Notes: a model not told the origin generated them from the letters alone. A stretch of DNA of 64,000 nucleotides from Salegentibacter sp. (GCA_017795085.1 CP051246.1:3164514-3228513), one strand, 5' to 3'. Positions 13,618 to 23,424 are shown, counted from the first letter of the stretch. Numbers and translations: made by a program.

Positions 13618-13671
13618 TTGAACAACAAAACTATTTATGTGTTATAATAAATACCCTGTACCCTATAAATA

Positions 13672-15627
13672 ATGAAAACAATTCGCAATTCTTTTTTAGT
13701 GTGTCTGATAGGAATTTTGACTTCCTATACTTCTATAGCACAGCAAACCGAAACGATTAAAAGCCCCAATGAAAAAATTGCGGTGGAACTTCAGTTAGAA
13801 GATGGCAGGATTTTTTATGATGTCAAGTATGAAGAGGATCAATTTCTGGAAGAATCCCCTCTTGGTTTAGAGACATCGCTCGGAGACTTATCAAAAGATC
13901 TCGAGTACGTTTCTTCCGATGCTTCAATCGTAAAATCCTCCTACGACCTAAAAAACGCCAAAGTGAGCCATGTCGATTATTTGGCAAATGAGCTGGTTTC
14001 AACGTTTGTAAATCCTAATAAAGATACGCTGGTTGTCATCTTTAGAGTAACTAATCGTGACCTTGCTTATTCTTATGGAGTCAAATCAAAAGAAGGTAAG
14101 AGTAACATCAAAATTTTCAACGAAGTCTCGGGCTTTAATCTTCCTAAAACCACCACCACATATATCACTCCACAAGCAACACCCATGATAGGTTGGATGG
14201 AAACCAAACCATCTTATGAAGAAGAATATACGCTTGGAGAGCCCATTGGAACACCTTCAACTTATGGTGTAGGATATACATTTCCTGCCCTGTTCAAGCT
14301 TCAGAATAAAGGATGGCTACTGATTTCAGAAACAGGTGTGGACACTCATTATCCCGGCTCCAGATTAAGCGAAGGCACAAAAGATGGTTTGTACCAGATT
14401 GCTTTTCCGCAGGAAGGTGAAAATAACGGAATTGGAGAAACCTTTGCTGCCCAGTCCTTACCAGCTAAAACACCGTGGCGTACAATTACTCTGGGAAATT
14501 CTTTGAAGCCTATTGTAGAATCAACCGTTGCTTTTGATTTAGTGGAACAAAAATATGAACCATCTATAGACTATGAGATGGGAAGAGCCACCTGGAGCTG
14601 GATTGTTTGGCAGGATAACAGCATTAACTATGAGGATCAGATAAAATTTATTGACCTGGCAGAAGAACTGGATTTCGAATATGTTCTGGTAGACAACTGG
14701 TGGGATAACAACATAGGCCGGGAAAGAATCGAAGAATTAGTAGATTATGCCGACTCTAAAGGAATTGGAGTTATCCTTTGGTATAACTCCAACGGTTACT
14801 GGAACGAAGCTCCACAGACCCCTAAAAATAAAATGAACACCGCTATTGCCCGTCAACAGGAAATGGAATGGTTGCAAGAGATAGGTGTGAAAGGTTTAAA
14901 AATAGATTTTTTTGGTGGGGACAAACAAACAACCATGAAGTTGTACGAAGACATCCTGAACGATGCCAATAACTACGGACTGGCGATTACTTTTCATGGC
15001 AGTACCCTTCCCAGGGGTTGGGAGAAAATGTATCCTAATTTCGTGACATCCGAGGCAGTTCTTGCTTCTGAAAACCTGGTGTTCCGTCAGGAAGCTTTGG
15101 ATAAACATGCACTCAATGCCACAATATTACCTTTTACCAGGAACACAGTTGGTGCTATGGACTTTGCTCCGGTTTTTCTCAACCAAAAGCTGTCCAGGAC
15201 CCAGGAAAACGGAACGGTTCGAAGTACAACAGATGCGTTTGAACTTGCAACAGCTGTACTTTATTTATCCCCTATTCAGCACTTCGGTATCACCCCGAAT
15301 AATATTGAAGAGCAGCCGGAGTATGTGCTGGATTTTCTAAGAAACGTTCCCACAGTTTGGGACGAAACAGTTTATATTGGTGGTGAACCAGAAAACTATG
15401 TCGCTCTTGCAAGACGTAAAGGTGATCAATGGTACATAGCAGTTGTCAACGGTAAAAAACAAAAACAGACTATTGAACTTGAACTTTCAATGCTGGCGGG
15501 GCAGGAAGTTAAGCATATCAATGACGCAAAAAATGGAGCTACCGGGATTAAAAGTTCAAAAATAAATAATAATGGTAAAACTACAGTAGAACTGATGCCG
15601 GAAGGCGGAGCAATATTGTTTAATTAG
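13672..15627 (+). CDS. GH97 retaining alpha-galactosidase-type enzyme
   Basis: A 651-residue family 97 enzyme with signal peptide (cleavage near SIAQQ), N-terminal beta-sandwich, TIM barrel and C-terminal beta domain. The barrel has Asp412 in GLKIDFFGG, which matches the nucleophile position of the retaining branch of the family (Asp415 in the Bacteroides alpha-galactosidase), and Glu461 in FVTSEAV as probable acid/base. The inverting SusB branch uses glutamates instead, so alpha-galactosidase, or beta-L-arabinopyranosidase activity on similar bonds, is favoured over alpha-glucosidase. It is the last enzyme of the operon and follows the double GH43 by 54 bp. Confidence 0.85.
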   Translation: MKTIRNSFLVCLIGILTSYTSIAQQTETIKSPNEKIAVELQLEDGRIFYDVKYEEDQFLEESPLGLETSLGDLSKDLEYVSSDASIVKSSYDLKNAKVSHVDYLANELVSTFVNPNKDTLVVIFRVTNRDLAYSYGVKSKEGKSNIKIFNEVSGFNLPKTTTTYITPQATPMIGWMETKPSYEEEYTLGEPIGTPSTYGVGYTFPALFKLQNKGWLLISETGVDTHYPGSRLSEGTKDGLYQIAFPQEGENNGIGETFAAQSLPAKTPWRTITLGNSLKPIVESTVAFDLVEQKYEPSIDYEMGRATWSWIVWQDNSINYEDQIKFIDLAEELDFEYVLVDNWWDNNIGRERIEELVDYADSKGIGVILWYNSNGYWNEAPQTPKNKMNTAIARQQEMEWLQEIGVKGLKIDFFGGDKQTTMKLYEDILNDANNYGLAITFHGSTLPRGWEKMYPNFVTSEAVLASENLVFRQEALDKHALNATILPFTRNTVGAMDFAPVFLNQKLSRTQENGTVRSTTDAFELATAVLYLSPIQHFGITPNNIEEQPEYVLDFLRNVPTVWDETVYIGGEPENYVALARRKGDQWYIAVVNGKKQKQTIELELSMLAGQEVKHINDAKNGATGIKSSKINNNGKTTVELMPEGGAILFN

Positions 15628-15908
15628 GAAGAGCAATTAGGAGCCTGGAAGTTGGTTGCACTGGGAAAGCAAATAACATCGGGTTACTTGGTTTTCCGTT
15701 CGTTTTGATAAATCCGCGTCAACCATGATAATCCTAAAAAAATATATTAGTAACCAGTGTGATAAAATTCTTCCCATAGAGTGCTCCAAAGTTAATGTAG
15801 TAAATGGTCTCCACTCACTTTAACAAAAACTGATGGCAGAAATCTCAATGTCAGAACAATCCGGTTAAAAATAGCAAAGTACTAACAATGTATAGAACAT
15901 ATAAACAA

Positions 15909-16940
15909 ATGAACGCAAAAATATTAGTAACAGGAGGATTAGGATTTATAGGTTCTCACACAGTGGTAGCCTTGCAAGAAATAGGCTTTAATGTAGTAGT
16001 TATTGATAATTTATCCAATTCTTCTATAGAAGTACTGGAGGGAATTGTAAAAATAACCCAACAAAGGCCTACTTTTGAACAGATTGATCTTCGAGAAAAG
16101 GACGCGGTTAATCGGTTTTTTGAAAAGCATAAAGATATTGATGGAGTCATACACTTTGCTGCATCTAAGGCAGTGGGAGAAAGTGTGGAAAAACCTTTGT
16201 TGTATTATGAAAATAATCTTTCCACTCTTGTTTACCTGTTACAGGAATTGAAAAAGAAACCCAATGCAAATTTCATTTTTAGTTCTTCTTGTACTGTTTA
16301 CGGTCAGGCAGATGAACTACCTATTAATGAGAATGCACCAGTGAAGAAAGCGGAATCACCCTACGGTAATACTAAGCAGATTGGAGAAGAAATTATTAGC
16401 GATACTTGTAAAATCGAATCAGGTTTAAAAGCCATTTCCCTTAGATATTTTAATCCAATAGGAGCTCATCCCTCAGCTGAAATAGGAGAGTTACCAATTG
16501 GAAAGCCACAAAACCTGGTGCCTTTCATAACGCAAACGGCGATAGGCATGAGGGATGAATTATCTGTTTTTGGTAACGATTATCCTACACGCGACGGTAC
16601 TTGCATTAGAGATTATATTCATGTGATGGACCTTGCACAAGCTCACGTGGAAGCTTTAGAACGGCTTTTAGGAGATAAAACAGAAACCAACTTTGAATTA
16701 TTTAACCTGGGAACAGGAAATGGAAATACCGTATTAGAAGTAATCAATACCTTTCAAGAAGTTACAAAAGTAAATTTACCTTATAAAATTATCGGTCGCC
16801 GAAAAGGCGATGTAGTAGCTGCCTTTGCTGATACCGAAAAAGCTAATAAAATATTAGGATGGAAAGCAAAACGTGATCTATCCGAAGCCTTAAAAAGTGC
16901 TTGGAAATGGCAGCAAAAGCTTTCGATGGGTAAAAATTAA
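15909..16940 (+). CDS. galE: UDP-glucose 4-epimerase
   Basis: Short-chain dehydrogenase fold enzyme that interconverts UDP-galactose and UDP-glucose with bound NAD. The Rossmann glycine motif TGGLGFIG is at residues 8-15, the active-site Ser/Thr in SSSCTVYG, and the catalytic pair is Tyr152/Lys156 in YGNTK. The end WKAKRDLSEAL is typical. I prefer ATG 15909 (MNAKILVTGG), which gives the usual short lead before the first strand; ATG 15888 in the same frame would add seven residues. It begins the Leloir module 281 bp after the GH97 gene, and completes the galactose cycle with galK and galT. Confidence 0.93.
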   Translation: MNAKILVTGGLGFIGSHTVVALQEIGFNVVVIDNLSNSSIEVLEGIVKITQQRPTFEQIDLREKDAVNRFFEKHKDIDGVIHFAASKAVGESVEKPLLYYENNLSTLVYLLQELKKKPNANFIFSSSCTVYGQADELPINENAPVKKAESPYGNTKQIGEEIISDTCKIESGLKAISLRYFNPIGAHPSAEIGELPIGKPQNLVPFITQTAIGMRDELSVFGNDYPTRDGTCIRDYIHVMDLAQAHVEALERLLGDKTETNFELFNLGTGNGNTVLEVINTFQEVTKVNLPYKIIGRRKGDVVAAFADTEKANKILGWKAKRDLSEALKSAWKWQQKLSMGKN

Positions 16941-17107
16941 TATATGCAACTTTTTTCTAGTTTAAATTCCAGAGGCATTTTGATTAGAAAATTGTTCTTT
17001 AACTTAAGCTAAAGGTCTGAAACTAGCACAGAAATAAATCAAATACATAATGAACGTATTTTTTACATTTATTATATTTACATTCTAATTTCATTAAATT
17101 TTAGCTT

Positions 17108-18268
17108 TTGGAAAATTCATTAAATAAAACTTCGTTTATCGAAAAATTTAAAACTGAAGTCAAAATAGCTTCTCCAGGAAGAATTAATCTTATTGGAGAA
17201 CATACAGATTACAACAAAGGCTATGTTATGCCTACGGCTATTGACAAAAAGATATTTTTCGATTTCAGAAAAAATGAATCCGACGATATTTGCAAAATTT
17301 ATAGCCTCACCTTCGACAGTTATTATGAGTTTAATATACACAGCTTTTCAAAATCTGACGATTCTTGGAAGAACTATTTGCTAGGGGTAATTGATGAAAT
17401 TCAGAAACTGGGGAAAAAACTTAAGGGCTTCGACTGTATTATTGAAAGTGAACTTCCCATAGGTGCAGGAATAAGCTCTTCTGCAGCCCTGGAATGTGGA
17501 TTTGCAGGCGGTTTAAACCAACTTTTTAACCTGGATTTGTCCAAACAGGACATCGTGGAACTTTCCCAGCGCGCAGAGAACAACTTCGTAGGTTCAAACT
17601 GTGGAATTATGGACCAATTTGCTTCAGTAATGAGCAGAAAAGACCATATTATACTTCTGGACTGTAAAAGCTTAGATACCGAATTTATTCCTGCCGATTT
17701 TAAAAACTGCAAATTACTACTGCTGAACACAAATGTGTCTCATAGTATTGCAGATAGTGAATATAACACCAGGCGTGCTGAATGTGAAACAGCGGTGCGA
17801 AAAATTCAACAGAAATATCCCGAAGCAACTTCATTAAGGGAAGTAAGTTTTTTCATGCTCGAAGAATTTAAATCCCAATTACCAAAAAAGACATACCAGC
17901 GCTGTGTATATGTCCTCAGGGAAAACGACAGAGTTGAAAGAGCTGCTGGAACCATGAAAAGTGGAAAATTAAAAGAATTTGGAGAATTGATGTATCAATC
18001 CCATGCAGGTCTTCAACATAATTACGAAGTGAGTTGTCCCGAATTAGATTTTATGGTCGAATATTCCAGGGATAAAGATTTTATATATGGTTCCAGGATG
18101 ATGGGAGGCGGTTTTGGTGGCTGTACCATTAATTTAATTGAAACCGACAAAATCGAGGCATATTCTGAAGAAATTTCTAAAGCATATTTTAAAGAATTCA
18201 ACAGAAAAATGGATGTCATTTCGGTATCAGCCGGAGAAGGGACGATAATTGAAAAATTTAAGGCATAG
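17108..18268 (+). CDS. galK: Galactokinase
   Basis: A GHMP-superfamily kinase of 386 residues that phosphorylates galactose to galactose-1-phosphate in the cytoplasm. The galactokinase signature GRINLIGEHTDY is at residues 24-35, the ATP-binding loop GAGISSSAA at 119-127, and MMGGGFGGC lies near the C-terminus. A TAG stop just upstream in frame leaves TTG at 17108 as the only sensible start, giving the normal N-terminal length. An AT-rich 167-bp gap separates it from galE and contains a TATATTTA element at about 17,073-17,080 that resembles a Bacteroidota -7 box. Confidence 0.93.
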   Translation: MENSLNKTSFIEKFKTEVKIASPGRINLIGEHTDYNKGYVMPTAIDKKIFFDFRKNESDDICKIYSLTFDSYYEFNIHSFSKSDDSWKNYLLGVIDEIQKLGKKLKGFDCIIESELPIGAGISSSAALECGFAGGLNQLFNLDLSKQDIVELSQRAENNFVGSNCGIMDQFASVMSRKDHIILLDCKSLDTEFIPADFKNCKLLLLNTNVSHSIADSEYNTRRAECETAVRKIQQKYPEATSLREVSFFMLEEFKSQLPKKTYQRCVYVLRENDRVERAAGTMKSGKLKEFGELMYQSHAGLQHNYEVSCPELDFMVEYSRDKDFIYGSRMMGGGFGGCTINLIETDKIEAYSEEISKAYFKEFNRKMDVISVSAGEGTIIEKFKA

Positions 18269-18283
18269 CAAAGAATCCAAATT

Positions 18284-19330
18284 ATGAGCAAAGAATTAAA
18301 CAACAATCCGCATAGACGATATAATATTTTAACCGGAGAATGGATCCTGGTTTCCCCACATCGCACCAAAAGGCCATGGCAGGGAAAGAATGAGAAAAGT
18401 AATTCTGAAAAAGGACCCGAATATGATCCTTCCTGCTATTTGTGCTCCGGAAATACCCGCACCAGCGGAGAAACCAATCCCGATTATGCCGAACCTTTTG
18501 TTTTTACCAATGATTTTTCAGCTTTATTGCCTGATACTCCTAAAAAAAAGTTGAATAACGGCCTTTTAAAGTCCGAAGCAGAACAGGGAATATGTAAAGT
18601 GGTCTGTTTCTCTCCAGATCATTCCCTTACACTTCCGTTAATGCAGATCAGAGACATTCAGAAGGTAGTAAAAATGTGGAAAAAAGAGTATGCCGAATTA
18701 GGAGCCAACGAGAGCATCAATTACGTACAGATATTTGAAAATAAAGGTGCTGTTATGGGGTGTAGCAATCCGCATCCACATGGCCAGATCTGGTCTCAAT
18801 CTTCAATCCCAACAGAAATTCAGAAGAAATCGAAACACTTTAAGGAATATTGGGAGAAAAATAAACGAAGCCTCCTTACCGACTACTTAAATCAGGAACT
18901 TGAACTAGATGAGCGAATCCTGGTCAAAAATGAGCATTTCGTAGTACTTATTCCTTACTGGGCAGTTTGGCCTTATGAAGCAATGATAATACCACGGAAA
19001 CATTACCAGCATATCGGCCAGCTAAACGAGGAAGAAGAACAGTCTTTTGCCAAAGCAATAAAGGAACTTACGATTAGTTATGATAATCTTTTCGAAACGT
19101 CCTTTCCATACTCATCAGGAATTCATCAAATTCCTACCGACGGAAAGAAATATCCTGAATGGCATTTTCATATGTCTTTCTATCCGCCGCTTCTAAGATC
19201 TGCAACAGTGAAGAAATTTATGGTAGGTTACGAAATGTTTGCAGGTCCCCAACGAGATATTACTGCAGAGATGGCAGCAAAAACTCTTAGAGAATTGCCA
19301 AACAAACACTACTCTATGCTGAATAAATGA
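18284..19330 (+). CDS. galT: Galactose-1-phosphate uridylyltransferase
   Basis: Transfers UMP from UDP-glucose to galactose-1-phosphate. It has 348 residues, the usual length. Zinc ligands Cys51 and Cys54 lie in SCYLCSG and the active-site segment SNPHPHGQIW carries His164 and the nucleophile His166, the same numbering as in the E. coli enzyme. The C-terminal half contains the second HIT-like motif WHFHMSFYPP. It starts 15 bp after galK and ends 1 bp before the regulator gene, so galK, galT and the regulator form one transcription unit. Confidence 0.94.
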   Translation: MSKELNNNPHRRYNILTGEWILVSPHRTKRPWQGKNEKSNSEKGPEYDPSCYLCSGNTRTSGETNPDYAEPFVFTNDFSALLPDTPKKKLNNGLLKSEAEQGICKVVCFSPDHSLTLPLMQIRDIQKVVKMWKKEYAELGANESINYVQIFENKGAVMGCSNPHPHGQIWSQSSIPTEIQKKSKHFKEYWEKNKRSLLTDYLNQELELDERILVKNEHFVVLIPYWAVWPYEAMIIPRKHYQHIGQLNEEEEQSFAKAIKELTISYDNLFETSFPYSSGIHQIPTDGKKYPEWHFHMSFYPPLLRSATVKKFMVGYEMFAGPQRDITAEMAAKTLRELPNKHYSMLNK

Positions 19331-19331
19331 A

Positions 19332-20345
19332 ATGATGCAGAAATATACTTTAAAGGATCTCGCTAAGCTGCTCAACGTATCTGTTTCCACGGTCTCAAAA
19401 TCTTTAAATGACAGTCCAGAAATTAGTACAGAAACTCGAGACAGGGTTAAAGAATTGGCTCTACTAAATAACTATATTCCTAACGGAATGGCTCAAAGTC
19501 TTAAAGCTAGAGAAACTAAAACTATTGGTGTTATTATTCCAAATGTTCTGGACAGTTTCTTTGCAAAAGCTCTGGACGGAATCGAAACTATGGCTAGCAG
19601 CCTCGGCTACAGAATAATTATCTGTATTTCTAATGATTCCATTAAAAAAGAAGCCGAAAGCCTCTCGACCTTTTTAAGCGCACGTGTGGATGGATTAATC
19701 ATTTCGTTGGCAAAAGAAACGCAACGGAATAATGATTTTTCACACATTATAAAAGTAATAAATTACGGAATTCCCGTAGTGTTGTTTGACAGAATTACTA
19801 CTCAGCTCCCATGTGATTACGTTTCTATTGATGATTTTAAAATAGCCAAAAAAGCTACTCTGGAAATGTATGAATCGGGATGCAAACAAATCGCCTACCT
19901 ATCTACAATTTATGATACCAGCGTGGATTTACACAGGAAGAAAGGCTATTTAGCAGCTATGAAAAGAATAAATGTAAAACCTTGTATTATTAATATTAAA
20001 GATTATGGGGTATTCGAAAAAAATCTACTATCAGCATTAAAAAGAAACAGCATCGACGGAATTCTTGCTGCAGACGAGCTGTCGGCAATTTTCACTATAC
20101 GTTCTGTCATTAAGAACGGCTATAAAATTCCGGAAGAAATCTCGGTCATTGGTTTCACCAATGGTTTTATGGGAGAAAAGTTCCTTCCATCATTAACAAC
20201 CGTGGAACAATATGCTGGAAAACAAGGAAAGCTTAGTGTAGAAACACTTATAGCGAGAATCCGCGGGGAGCTTACCAAAAAGAAAGTATCAACAGTGCTG
20301 AAATCAAAAATACTCTATCGTGATTCAACCAAGTCTTTGGAATAG
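19332..20345 (+). CDS. LacI-family transcriptional regulator of galactose genes
   Basis: A 337-residue repressor-type protein: LacI helix-turn-helix and hinge at residues about 3-55 (TLKDLAKLLNVSVSTVSKSLN, then YIPNGMAQSLK) and a periplasmic-binding-protein-like effector domain thereafter (TIGVIIPN, DGLIISLAK, the dimer-face motif ISVIGFTNG). Two adjacent ATG codons at 19332 and 19335 are both possible starts. It is co-transcribed with galKT and stands convergent with the symporter gene, so it probably senses a galactose-related sugar and controls uptake and breakdown. The palindrome upstream of the symporter is a candidate operator. Confidence 0.88.
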   Translation: MMQKYTLKDLAKLLNVSVSTVSKSLNDSPEISTETRDRVKELALLNNYIPNGMAQSLKARETKTIGVIIPNVLDSFFAKALDGIETMASSLGYRIIICISNDSIKKEAESLSTFLSARVDGLIISLAKETQRNNDFSHIIKVINYGIPVVLFDRITTQLPCDYVSIDDFKIAKKATLEMYESGCKQIAYLSTIYDTSVDLHRKKGYLAAMKRINVKPCIINIKDYGVFEKNLLSALKRNSIDGILAADELSAIFTIRSVIKNGYKIPEEISVIGFTNGFMGEKFLPSLTTVEQYAGKQGKLSVETLIARIRGELTKKKVSTVLKSKILYRDSTKSLE

Positions 20346-20361
20346 AAGTTAGTAGTACTTT

Positions 20362-20402
20362 AAAAGGGAAAATCAAAATTTACAATTTCGGCTTTCCCTT
20401 TT
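20362..20402. terminator. Bidirectional intrinsic terminator
   Basis: AAAAGGGAAA at 20362-20371 pairs with TTTCCCTTTT at 20393-20402. The stem is flanked by A-rich and T-rich tracts on the two sides, and it sits between the convergent regulator and symporter genes, so it can end both transcripts. Confidence 0.65.
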
Positions 20403-20413
20403 TATTTTTGCTA

Positions 20414-22090
20414 TTACCAGAACAAGGCATATAACATTGCTACTATCAACATAATCGCAAAACTGCATATATTGAAAATAGGACTTGTTTTAAACAGCTT
20501 CTTAGAAATTATAATTGCCTTTTCGTGATCTCTTCCTTTGGTTTCTGCATAACTTATACCTACCATAATCAGCATTGTTAATATCCAGGTAATAAACATT
20601 TGATGCATAAATGGTAGCTCCACAAATAACAGATTATCAACCCAGTTATTTGGTCCAACTTTAAAGTAAAGTGCAATTGGCATAGATAACAAAACGCCCC
20701 AGATAGCAGCTTTGTTGGTTGTTTTTCGCCAAAACAATCCTAGCATAAACACCGCCAGGATACCAGGGCTTACAATGCCTGTATATTCCTGTATATATTG
20801 AAACACCTGCCCCAGGTTGTTGAGTTGCGGAGCAAGAATTACTGCAATAATTAAAGCAATTGTAGCAGAAAGCCGTCCTACCGTCACAAGATTTTTATCT
20901 GCACGTCCTTTATTGAAGTAAGGCTTGTAAATATCCATTGTAAAGATAGTTGCGGTAGAATTGAGCATCGAAGCAATGGAAGATACAATCGCTGCGGCCA
21001 AGGCTGCCAGTACCAAACCTTTAAGTCCAACCGGGATAAATTCTTTTATTAGCCATGGAAATGCATTGTCATTTATTACCCTTCCTCCTTCGGCAATAAA
21101 AGAAGGGTCGGTAAAAGCTGGAGAAATTTCACCGTTAGGACCAGTATTCATCACGTAAGCAATAATCCCCGGTACCACGACGATTAGCGGAATTAAAAGT
21201 TTAAGAAAACCAGCCAATATAATCCCTTTCTGCGACTCCCTAAGACTTTTAGCAGCAAGGGTACGCTGTATGATATACTGATTGAAGCCCCAATAATATA
21301 GGTTGGCTACCCACATCCCACCTAACAAAACAGCTAAACCCGGCAAATCCCACCAGGCATCTTTTCCATTAGGAGTCATAATTTCTCCTTTCTCAAGGAT
21401 CATGGAGAACTTTTCTGGTACTTCTTCATAAATAGAAACCATCCCAGAAATAACGCCCCCATCCTCTGCAACATGGGAAAGCCCAATATAGGTAGTAATT
21501 AATCCTCCTGCAATTAGGAGAACGACCTGCACGACATCTGTCCAGGCCACAGCGGCAAGTCCGCCGTAAAGTGAATAGGCAGCCGCAAACAGTGCCAGTC
21601 CTATAATGGAATACATAAATATGGATCCATCTCCAACACCTATAATAGTATCCAGGGCTGTGGCACCTAAATAAAGGACTGAAGTAAGGTTAACAAAAAT
21701 AAAAAGTGCAATCCAGAAAATGGCCAATATCGTCTTGAGGTTAGTCCCATAACGTACCTCAACAAATTCAGGAATTGTATATAATTTTTTTTCAATAAAA
21801 ATGGGTAAAAAGAACTTCCCCACCACCAGCAAAGTAATTGCCGCCATCCACTCATAAGAGGCTATAGCAAGACCAATAGCGAAACCCGAACCAGACATCC
21901 CTATAAATTGTTCTGCCGAAATATTGGCAGCAATTAGAGAAGTACCTATGGCCCACCAGGGTAATGATTTACTCGCAAGAAAATAATCTTCTGAAGATTC
22001 TCCCTTTCCTCTAGAAACCCATAGACCAATACAAATAATTAATAAAGCATAAGAAGCAAAAACAATCTGATCGAGTAATTCAAATTCCAT
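20414..22090 (-). CDS. SGLT-type sodium/sugar symporter
   Basis: A 558-residue inner-membrane protein of the sodium:solute symporter family, with about 14 hydrophobic helices, beginning VFASYALLIICIGLWVSRG and the conserved region SSEDYFLASKSLPWWAIGTSLIAANISAEQ, which I recognise from the sugar-transporting SGLT branch (split here: SSEDYFLASKSLPWW, ANISAEQFIGMSGSG). The AYSLYGGLAAVAWTDVVQ segment of the family is also present. Its place beside galE, galK, galT and the LacI regulator makes galactose the best substrate guess; glucose or another monosaccharide is possible. It is transcribed alone from the opposite strand. Confidence 0.88.
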   Translation of the reverse strand: MEFELLDQIVFASYALLIICIGLWVSRGKGESSEDYFLASKSLPWWAIGTSLIAANISAEQFIGMSGSGFAIGLAIASYEWMAAITLLVVGKFFLPIFIEKKLYTIPEFVEVRYGTNLKTILAIFWIALFIFVNLTSVLYLGATALDTIIGVGDGSIFMYSIIGLALFAAAYSLYGGLAAVAWTDVVQVVLLIAGGLITTYIGLSHVAEDGGVISGMVSIYEEVPEKFSMILEKGEIMTPNGKDAWWDLPGLAVLLGGMWVANLYYWGFNQYIIQRTLAAKSLRESQKGIILAGFLKLLIPLIVVVPGIIAYVMNTGPNGEISPAFTDPSFIAEGGRVINDNAFPWLIKEFIPVGLKGLVLAALAAAIVSSIASMLNSTATIFTMDIYKPYFNKGRADKNLVTVGRLSATIALIIAVILAPQLNNLGQVFQYIQEYTGIVSPGILAVFMLGLFWRKTTNKAAIWGVLLSMPIALYFKVGPNNWVDNLLFVELPFMHQMFITWILTMLIMVGISYAETKGRDHEKAIIISKKLFKTSPIFNICSFAIMLIVAMLYALFW

Positions 22091-22132
22091 ATCTACGTTT
22101 AATATTTTGTTAAATATAGAATATTATTTTTG

Positions 22133-22149
22133 AATGTAAAACATACATT
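22133..22149. promoter_or_regulatory. Candidate LacI-type operator upstream of the symporter
   Basis: A 17-bp dyad, AATGTA-N5-TACATT, lies 43 bp upstream of the symporter start codon. On the minus strand a TATATTTA element lies between it and the start and resembles a Bacteroidota -7 box. The size and symmetry fit a LacI-family site, but the binding protein is inferred from the neighbouring regulator gene. Confidence 0.45.
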
Positions 22150-22218
22150 TAAAAATAATGATCCTACGTAATTGCACCAGTAAATAATTTTTGTTAGTTT
22201 ATAGGAAAAGTACAATTT

Positions 22219-22964
22219 ATGACCATCCTAAAATTTGTAGAACAATTCCCTGATGAAATTCCTGCCGTGACCATATGCGTAAATCCCGTGAAAATGAAGG
22301 CATTGTATGTAAACGGTGCCGGGGCAAAAAGCGTTACTGGCTCAAGGCCAAATGGGCTTGGCAATGTGCGAAATGCGATTTCAGGACCTCCCTTCGTAGC
22401 GGCACGGTAATGGAAAATTCCAACCTTCCCATCCGTACCTGGTATTTGGCCATGGCCTTTATGAGCTTCACCAAAAAGGGCTTATCTGCCACCGAACTTC
22501 AGCGCCAGCTGGGACATTCATGCTATCAAACGGTATGGTCGCTGATGCACAGGGTTCGTGGAGCGATGGGCAAACGGGACGACTGCTATGGGCTTGAAGG
22601 AATGATCGAGTTCGATGAAGGTTATTTTGAACAGGCAACCAAGGAGGATGTGCACCAAAAGTTAAAGCGTGGACGTGGGAGCCAACGCCAATCCAATGTA
22701 GCGGTAATGGCCGAATCAACAAGGCTGGAAGGTCCTAGAACGGGCAAAAAGGATAGCCATGTGCGGTATTTCAAGATGAAGGTATTGGAATTCCACAAAA
22801 AAGAAGAAGTCAATGGACTGGTTTCAAATACTCTTGAAGACAAAAGCATTGTATTCAGTGACAGAAGCACCAGTTATGTCGATATTGCCGATTATGTGGA
22901 AATGCACCTCAGTGAAAAATCAAATAAAGAGACAACGAAGGATACCTTAAAATGGGGCCATTAA
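22219..22964 (+). pseudogene. IS1595-family transposase, frameshifted and truncated
   Basis: The N-terminus MTILKFVEQFPDE (from 22219) matches the usual start of IS1595/ISXO2-like transposases, but the continuation SCRDHMRKSRENEGIVC lies in another frame, so a one-base slip occurs at about 22,255-22,262. Downstream the zinc-ribbon cysteines (CKRC, CAKC), SLRSGTVMENS and the DDE-domain start FDEGYFEQ are intact. The frame stops at 22962-22964 straight after DTLKWGH, where the family continues with a conserved WVHIAIANAKR-like segment and the last catalytic residue. It is therefore a dead copy, cut by another element's fragment. Terminal inverted repeats were not identified. Confidence 0.8.
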
Positions 22965-22965
22965 C

Positions 22966-23277
22966 CTCACGCAAAGACTCAGAAACATATTCAATAATGC
23001 AAAATCAGTGGAAGTGGCCTATACACAACTTGCCCACTGGTACAAGGATGTGGAAGATACAGGATTTAAGGCATTCAATACTATAGCCAATACCATAACC
23101 CTTAACTACAGATCCATTCTCAATTACTTTATCAACAGAAGTACAAATGCTTCAGCAGAATCTTTCAATGCAAAAATAAAAGCCTTCAGGGCTCAGTTCA
23201 GAGAAGTGAAAAATGTAGAATTTTTTCTATACAGATTAACCACAATTTTAGGCTTGATCCCAAATAATGTTAATTAA
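22966..23277 (+). pseudogene. C-terminal fragment of an ISAon1/ISL3-like transposase
   Basis: The frame beginning near LTQRLRNIFNNAKS and running through QLAHWYKDVEDTGF, STNASAESFNAKIKAFRAQF and VEFFLYRLTTIL is the conserved C-terminal third of ISAon1-type transposases common in Bacteroidota. There is no start codon of its own and the N-terminal two thirds are missing. It abuts the broken IS1595 gene directly, which shows one element was inserted into or recombined with the other and both then lost their outer halves. Not functional. Confidence 0.75.
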
Positions 23278-23339
23278 CATTACTTTTTATGAAACTTTGA
23301 ATTTCTCAAAATGTTGTACCTATGTTGTACCCACTCCAT

Positions 23340-23368
23340 AAAAAAAGGCTTCACATTTCTGTGAAGCC
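23340..23368 (-). terminator. tRNA terminator kept beside the attachment site
   Basis: A 9-bp stem (GGCTTCACA at 23347-23355 with TGTGAAGCC at 23360-23368, loop TTTC) is followed on the minus strand by seven T residues (A-tract 23340-23346). It reads away from the tRNA-Met 3' fragment and is most simply the original terminator of that tRNA gene. Confidence 0.85.
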
Positions 23369-23381
23369 TTGTCTTTGCTAG

Positions 23382-23424
23382 TAGCGGGAACTGGACTCGA
23401 ACCAGTGACCTTCGGGTTATGAGC
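23382..23424 (-). other. ICE attachment site: displaced 3' half of tRNA-Met(CAT)
   Basis: On the minus strand this reads as anticodon loop CTCATAA, the 3' anticodon strand CCCGA, the variable region, a perfect T arm (ACTGG, loop TTCGAGT, CCAGT; 23390-23406 on the plus strand) and the 3' acceptor strand TCCCGCT (23383-23389) with discriminator A (23382). The 5' half (D arm, 5' acceptor strand) is absent: similarity stops at the anticodon loop. Followed by its terminator on one side and by an integrase gene on the other, this is the typical scar where an integrase used the tRNA 3' half as core site. The intact tRNA gene should lie at the far end of the element, beyond the window. Confidence 0.8.
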
